Assembly (NCBI GenBank): GCA_013396525.1
Contig: VWYX01000275.1
Coordinates: 807,613-871,612, forward strand
Direction of reading: 5' to 3'
DNA: 64,000 bases
Source: Chaetorhynchus papuensis
Lineage: Eukaryota; Chordata; Aves; Passeriformes; Rhipiduridae
Below are positions 58,163 to 64,000 of the stretch, piece after piece. The notes beneath the pieces are model-generated. The model saw only the letters and a program-made list of their open reading frames with translations, had not been told where the DNA came from and searched no databases. Each line of letters starts with the position of its first letter. Position 1 is the first letter of the stretch. The translations under genes were made by a program, and so were the position numbers.

Positions 58163-61100
58163 CCCAAAATTTCAAATTGCTTTGTTTTCAAGCACAGAAA
58201 AATTTGAAGAAATTCCAACTAGATACACTTTGCAGCAGTTCAAAGAATTATCTAGCAGAAACTTAAGAAGTCTTGAAATAGGTTAAATATGAGTTAAAAG
58301 TCTTGGTATCAATTTTTGACTAGTTATACTAGTACTATTCTACCTTTAGAATAATTTTGCCTGTAGACCAGCCACAGACAAAATTGGTTTTCACAGCATT
58401 TCCATTATTATTTGTGAGACAAGTTTCCAGAGGTTTAAAAATTAATTCATAGCAGTGTTACTGCAAGTTAGGAATGAATTTAGAATGTCCCTTTCCTGTA
58501 CTCCTTGCTCAGACATTTTTAACACTGAAATTAGTGGTATTGCCAATGAATTGGAGAAGTTTTCCTTGGTGCAAAATATGGAAAAAGGAGAGAACAGTCA
58601 GAGGGAAGGGAAAAAACCCCAAGCTCTTCTTGACAGCAGTTGCTGTGCTAGCTATTGGAGGGATATATCCAGGGATATAGGACACCAAAGTTCAAGCTCT
58701 GAATCCAACCCTCAAAAGTGTTGCTAGTAGGAGCTGCGGCAGCATCTTGCAAATGCAGATGCATTTAAAAGTAAAAAAGAACTTAAACCCAAAATAACTT
58801 TTTTGTGAACTAGAAATATCTATGTCACTTAATTACTCTGTGTATGCAATTGTCTTTAAGAAATCTCTGCTAAATAAGTCCATGAACAAGGCTGGGATTC
58901 TGTGGTTGCCATGCTGCTATTGCCATGTAAGGTAGTAAATTCCAATAATCCTTTTTGAAGGAATCTAGATCCACTTACTTTTATTTAAATCTTCTGTGAC
59001 TGATAGTTTACTAGTTGTAATTTTGTACTTAATGACTGTCCAGCAATTATATGTGTATTTATAATTCATTTTGCATGAATTTATTCTTCAGAAATATTTT
59101 TAATAAAAATGTGGGAAAAAAGACATGAAGAAATAGTCTTTTCACCCTTGGCTAAGAATACCAGATGTACTGTAAGGAGTACACAAGGCAGTAGATGTAC
59201 ACTCCTAAAGGCACCAACCAGTTCCTCATTTAAATCTTCATTAAAACAACTTTGCAGAACTCTTCCTCAATCTTCTTTACTGCAGCTTTGCTAAGTACAC
59301 AGCCCAAGCACCTGGGGCCACTCTCATGATTTATACATGCTTTGATGTGACATGGGCAGGAGGGACTTCTATTCCCTAGACTTCAGGACAGCTTTGGATG
59401 GTTCAGATTGCCTTTGGCATCAGTTGTCTGGCCAGTGCTGCAGAGCTCAACTCAAGGGGGTTAATCAAGAAGAGATTATCTTCAAATTCCTACTTGAGAG
59501 TGGGCACATAGTGCCTCTGGGAAAAGGAAGCTATGCGCTGGGAAGCTGATTGCAAATGCTTTACCCCAGTTGGCACCGAAAAGTTTGTAACAACATTCAC
59601 TGATGCTGCTCGTTGCAATTTTGGGGACAGACAGACAGCACATGAATCTTTTTTTAATTGCAGAAAGAAACCTGTTTGTCCTGTGTTTGTCCAAGCTTAA
59701 AGAAGGTTTGTTACTACCCATACTCTCCTCATATCTGGTTCAAGGCTCTCAGCTTTTCCTCTGCTTCTAAAAGTACTAAAAGCATGGAAAAGGCACACAG
59801 ACTTTGTGCACAGCTTTTGCATACTTGTTTCAGTGTTGCACCATGCTTTGCTAATTGAAGTGGAACTTGGTTACATCCATGGTCCAATCTGCACACATGT
59901 AGGACAAGATGAAGCTGCCTGTGGAAGTGGCGCTATGGAAATTTGTCTTTGGAATTGATTATGTCTTATTTGTCCTCACCAGCTGAAACAGGTACAGATC
60001 TCATAGGAAATGGAGACCATTTGTTGCATAGCTTATTTCTGCAACCCTTTTTCCAACACTTCTTAGCAAAGAATTCAATAGGGCTTGACTACTGATGCTC
60101 CCTACCCAAATATTTCCTCCTTTTGGATGCTGTGCTCAGCATTATATCCTTAACATTAATTCTTGCACTGGATCCTCTACTGTTTCTCTCAGACCTTTCG
60201 TGGTATTTCCTAAGATGTCATGAAAAGTGTATCCATTCTGCAGCTTTCCTCACTGCCAGGAAGGGTTAATTACAGGACACACTCTGAAAATGTCTTATTA
60301 ACCATTCATTTCACAGAAATGCAGACAGATGGACAGAGAATCGTTTCAGCAGGGTCCGAGTTTTGTTTTTCTCTCTGTACCTAAAGTTGCCGTGCTTGTT
60401 TTTTCAGTTTTCCTCATATTGCCAGCTCTCAAGAACAGGATCTACATGGGCAGGTCAGTACGTCTCTGATCTCTAGTTTTCTGCTTTGAGCAATGGTCAA
60501 CTTTCAAGGTGGGTTCCTGTCTGCTCAGAGCATATGTGCCTCTCCTGAGACCTCAGTAGATCTGTCTTGAGCATTGATGCCTGAAATATTCAACATTTCT
60601 GCTTGGACAAGTGGTCATAACATTTTTATGAAGACAAGTCATTATTAATGCAGTCTCTTCTGGAAATCAGTGCATGCTTGCTTCAACATGCGCTATCAGT
60701 GGTTATCAATAGGCTACACTGTTCTGCAAGACAGCTGACAAACAGACAAACCTGTCCAATTAGCACTATCTGAGCATATCCAAGTCTCCTCAAGAACAGC
60801 AAGTACCCATTCACTATCTGCTCAGGCTCAGTGAATCCTAGGTGCCTAAAAGTGTGCTTGAGTTGAATTGCAATTAGATAATTTTATTAAGTTTTTCCAC
60901 TGTGGTACTTACAGACTGCCCTTGATTTGATAATAAATCCCTTCACACCTTTGAATCTGAGTAACTTTATTTTTTGTCTTCTCAATGATTTAATATAATG
61001 GGGATTATTTTTCTCCAGGTAGTTTTAGGGAATTAGTCTACACCAAGACTTCTTCACATTTAGGGTAGAGATGGATAAACAAATAGTAAATACCCAGAAG

Positions 61101-64000
61101 ATTCATTTGTACGCAGCAGGCAAGTGTAGGAAAAATTCCATGTGCACAATCAGCATTTCAAGGTAGTGTCAAAGTATTCAAAGATTGTTTTAGTGTGTGA
61201 GCAAGGAAGCACCCAAACCAGGCTCTCCAAGCACTGTAATCCTTTGTCCTTCACCTGACACTGCTGACTCTTTTGTTGTCCCATGTTGCTCTTCAACACA
61301 CTCCCTGGAGGCTTTTGTCTCTGTTACCTTGTGAAGAGAAGCTGAGAAGCAGTGATGCATCTCCTCAGAGCACTGTCTCCTCAAGTCTATCATTACCAGC
61401 CAGTTCACCATACACATGGCAGACAACGTACCAGCTCCTTCTCTGAGGCTGATTCTAGCTTGTGGGTAAAAAGGATTGGATCAGCTTCTTTAGTTTGAAA
61501 TTTGCCATCTCCAAGTCAAATAAGCTCCACATTGCCTCTTAAAGACTGAAAAATAAATAGCAGCAAAATGTGCTCTGCTGGATGGATTCCTTTCAGCAGG
61601 TAACTGCATATACTAAATCTTGGCAGCAGAACTTCAAGTGAGTGAAGTATTATGGTTGATGGGCTTAAGCCTTTCTTCTGCTAATGCTGTGCAGGAAAGA
61701 CTGTGACTGAAATAGGTATAATTAGTAAACCGTGATTGAATTCTCAGCATCAAGAAGACAACAACTCTTTCACAGTTTCTACTTTGATGTCATCTCTCAT
61801 CTGTAAAGCCGTTCTACTCAGAACGACTTGAAGGTATTTTTCTTTTGAATTGGCTGCTTTAGACTGTCTTTAGTGCTAGATTATCTGTGTCAGGCTTATC
61901 ACAAGCTGTCTGGATGCAGGATGATTTTTCTTTTCATGGTAAAACATAGCATTTTTCTAAACTCTGCTTCCAGTTTATGATGAAAGTGCTTCTTGGTTGA
62001 ATCTTCTGTTGCTGATTTCCAAACACCCAGAATCTAGATCAACAATCTTGCAATCTTCTGCATTGCTATTTTTGTTTTATTTACACTTCACAGTAACAAC
62101 TTGGGTGATAATGACTTGCTACAGTCACTGTCTCTCTGCTGACAAGAGCAAAGATCTGTCATCATCTTCTATCTAGTAGCATTTTGCACTTTTGTATCTG
62201 CATGTAGTGTATTACCAGTGCTTCACAAGTCCTTAGTCTCAAGCACTTGTTTTTTGGTTTGGTTTTTTTTTCTGGAAAGGATACTATTCACCTTATATGT
62301 TGTTTCTTCCACTTAGAGCTTTTCTTGGTGTCTTCCTAGGAGGATCTTCTGAATCAGGGAGCTGGTTCTTTTTTTTTTCTTTTGATGCAATAATACGCAA
62401 AAGACTTCCCTTGTAATTATGCTGCAGAATTGCTGATAACATATGTGATATTTCACCAGCATGCAAGTTTCTGCCATAACCACACCTTAAATGTTGAGGA
62501 AATCTATTCCATGATTTTATGTCTTAAAATATTATATTGGCTTGTTGGTCTAAGTTTTTGAAGTGATTGTGCACGTGTGTGCTTGGAAAGGTGCTGATTG
62601 GTACCACCTTATTTTCCAGTTCTCTCTACCTCTGCTTCAGAACAGCAATGCAAACTGCAGAATTTTGCACATTAACAAAAATTCATGAGCATTATGGAAA
62701 TAGGAGCACTAGTAGCAGGCATACAGAGTAATTGATACTGCGGTATCCAAATTTCATTTCAGCATTCATTCTGAGAAAACTACTCATGCAGAAAAGTTAC
62801 CACATATGAAAAAAAATACACATCCCTGAGCCAGACTTTGACCCCTCCTTAATGTAACCCAGCCTGGCTCATGGATGAAATTATTAGATTCCGAGTGGAT
62901 ATGTGGATTGAAAGCACAGAGTTAACAGGATATATTTCCTGTTTGTATCTGAGAAGAATAATCTACTAATTTTCTGCTGATCATCTTTTAAAGAAAGCTT
63001 TGACATCTAATTAGTTATTTTCTTTTTAAATATCACCTTTTTTGTTTGGAGTATTACATTGTCCCTGTGAAATGCAAGAAATCTTGCAGATTTAGGAGCT
63101 TTGTGAATGAGGGAAATAATTAAATGAGGTCACCATGTTAATGTTTTGTCGAATGACATGGAACTAACACCCACTTCTTGTTTTTTAGAGAACTAAAAAA
63201 TCCTTAATCTAATTAGTTTCTTTTATCTGGCAAGCAAAGATACCTCCTCTATCATTTTCTTGTGAATGCAACACCTTGAAGATCAGAAATGTTTCATGGG
63301 GGACTGTATTAGGCTAATTGAAACAAGGCAAGAGAACATAGAATCAGTCTGTCTCTACTGCAAGCAGGGGTTTGCACTTCAGTCTTCTGGTACTGGCAGA
63401 AAAGCAGCCCAGGTGAACATCTCCAAGCACCTCTGAATTGTTTGCTTCCATGCAAAATAAAATTTACTTGTGCACTGGAATCAGCTGACAGTGAGTTTGG
63501 ATAAACTAATTCTTTGTCTGCGTAATTTCGTAAAATATAAGTAGCTAAGCATTAAAATGAGGAGGAAAGAGCTGTCTATGTGAGGCCACAGAAAAGCCTG
63601 AAGGCAAATTTGTGTGGAGTTTACATGTAATTCTGGAAAACAAGTATCAGACATTACACACCCACATGAAATAAAGTCCCAGTTTTAATTTTCCATCTCC
63701 ACACTTCAGGGGGGATTGCCACCAGGTGGGAGATGAAATGCACATTTCCTTACCTGGCACAGCTCCCTTCACCCTCTTCTCCCCTTGCCTCCACTGTTTT
63801 ACACCAGCTTTTGTCCTTTTCTTCTGCTACTCCTTTTCATGAGCCCATTTTGAGGCAGAGGACTGGGAAAAGACAAAGTGTTGGCTTTCCCTCTCTGACC
63901 AGGGATCCAGGTGACCTCTCCCTCACAGTGGACTGGCAGCAAGAGAGCAAAGGGATCCATCAAACCAAGGAGATAAGAGGAGCAGGCAGGGTGGGGGATG
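58163..64000. other. Intergenic to the window end, nothing recognised
   Basis: No gene is visible. There are T-rich GGTTTGG-type runs at 62249-62272. The last 300 bases (63,700-64,000) are somewhat more GC-rich. Short open frames have no protein-like features. Confidence 0.7.

Noticed and set aside
1..64000. Search for operons, CRISPR arrays, prophage, insertion sequences, tRNA or rRNA genes and solo retroviral LTRs
   Set aside because: The DNA is vertebrate nuclear sequence; none of these structures was seen on either strand.

Overview
This is vertebrate nuclear DNA, almost certainly from a bird. It holds the 3' end of one protein-coding gene, SOX5 (a SoxD-family HMG-box transcription factor) on the + strand, followed by about 44 kb with no recognisable gene. 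The bird assignment rests on several CR1 LINE copies of avian type (with the terminal ATTCTATG-type octamers), older sauropsid-type fossil repeats and sparse, short repeats. I cannot name the species.

Region 1-15,079 carries the last four coding exons of SOX5: 3991-4099, 4988-5161, 11325-11541 and 14776-15079. Every junction has GT..AG ends and the reading frame runs through all four (phases 0, 1, 1, 2, stop). Together they encode 267 residues: a short linker, the complete HMG box (split between two exons), the conserved tail after the box, a Ser/Pro-rich segment and a very acidic C-terminus ending in HIAGQAN. That ending separates SOX5 from its paralogue SOX6. The introns contain CR1 fragments and otherwise unannotated sequence. 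No earlier SOX5 exon was found in bases 1-3990.

Region 15,080 to about 20,200 is read as a long SOX5 3'UTR. It contains several AATAAA signals (the best distal candidate is 20180-20185), a CT-rich tract, a GT-rich tract, a perfect 8-mer match to the miR-96 seed, and two AT-rich blocks that look like conserved non-coding sequence.

Region 20,200-64,000 is intergenic. I found no convincing exon, tRNA, rRNA or retrogene. It holds one MIR-like SINE, two further CR1 copies, fragments of older repeats, microsatellites ((GACA)n, (TTTGG)n, (CA)n), several local duplications and a few candidate regulatory blocks. This fits the gene-poor interval that flanks the 3' side of SOX5 in other vertebrates, where long-range enhancers are expected. 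The chicken Pea-comb copy-number expansion lies in SOX5 intron 1, far upstream, and is not in this window.

I did not find an undescribed multi-gene system here. The most interesting items are the motif arrays and candidate conserved elements listed under findings.
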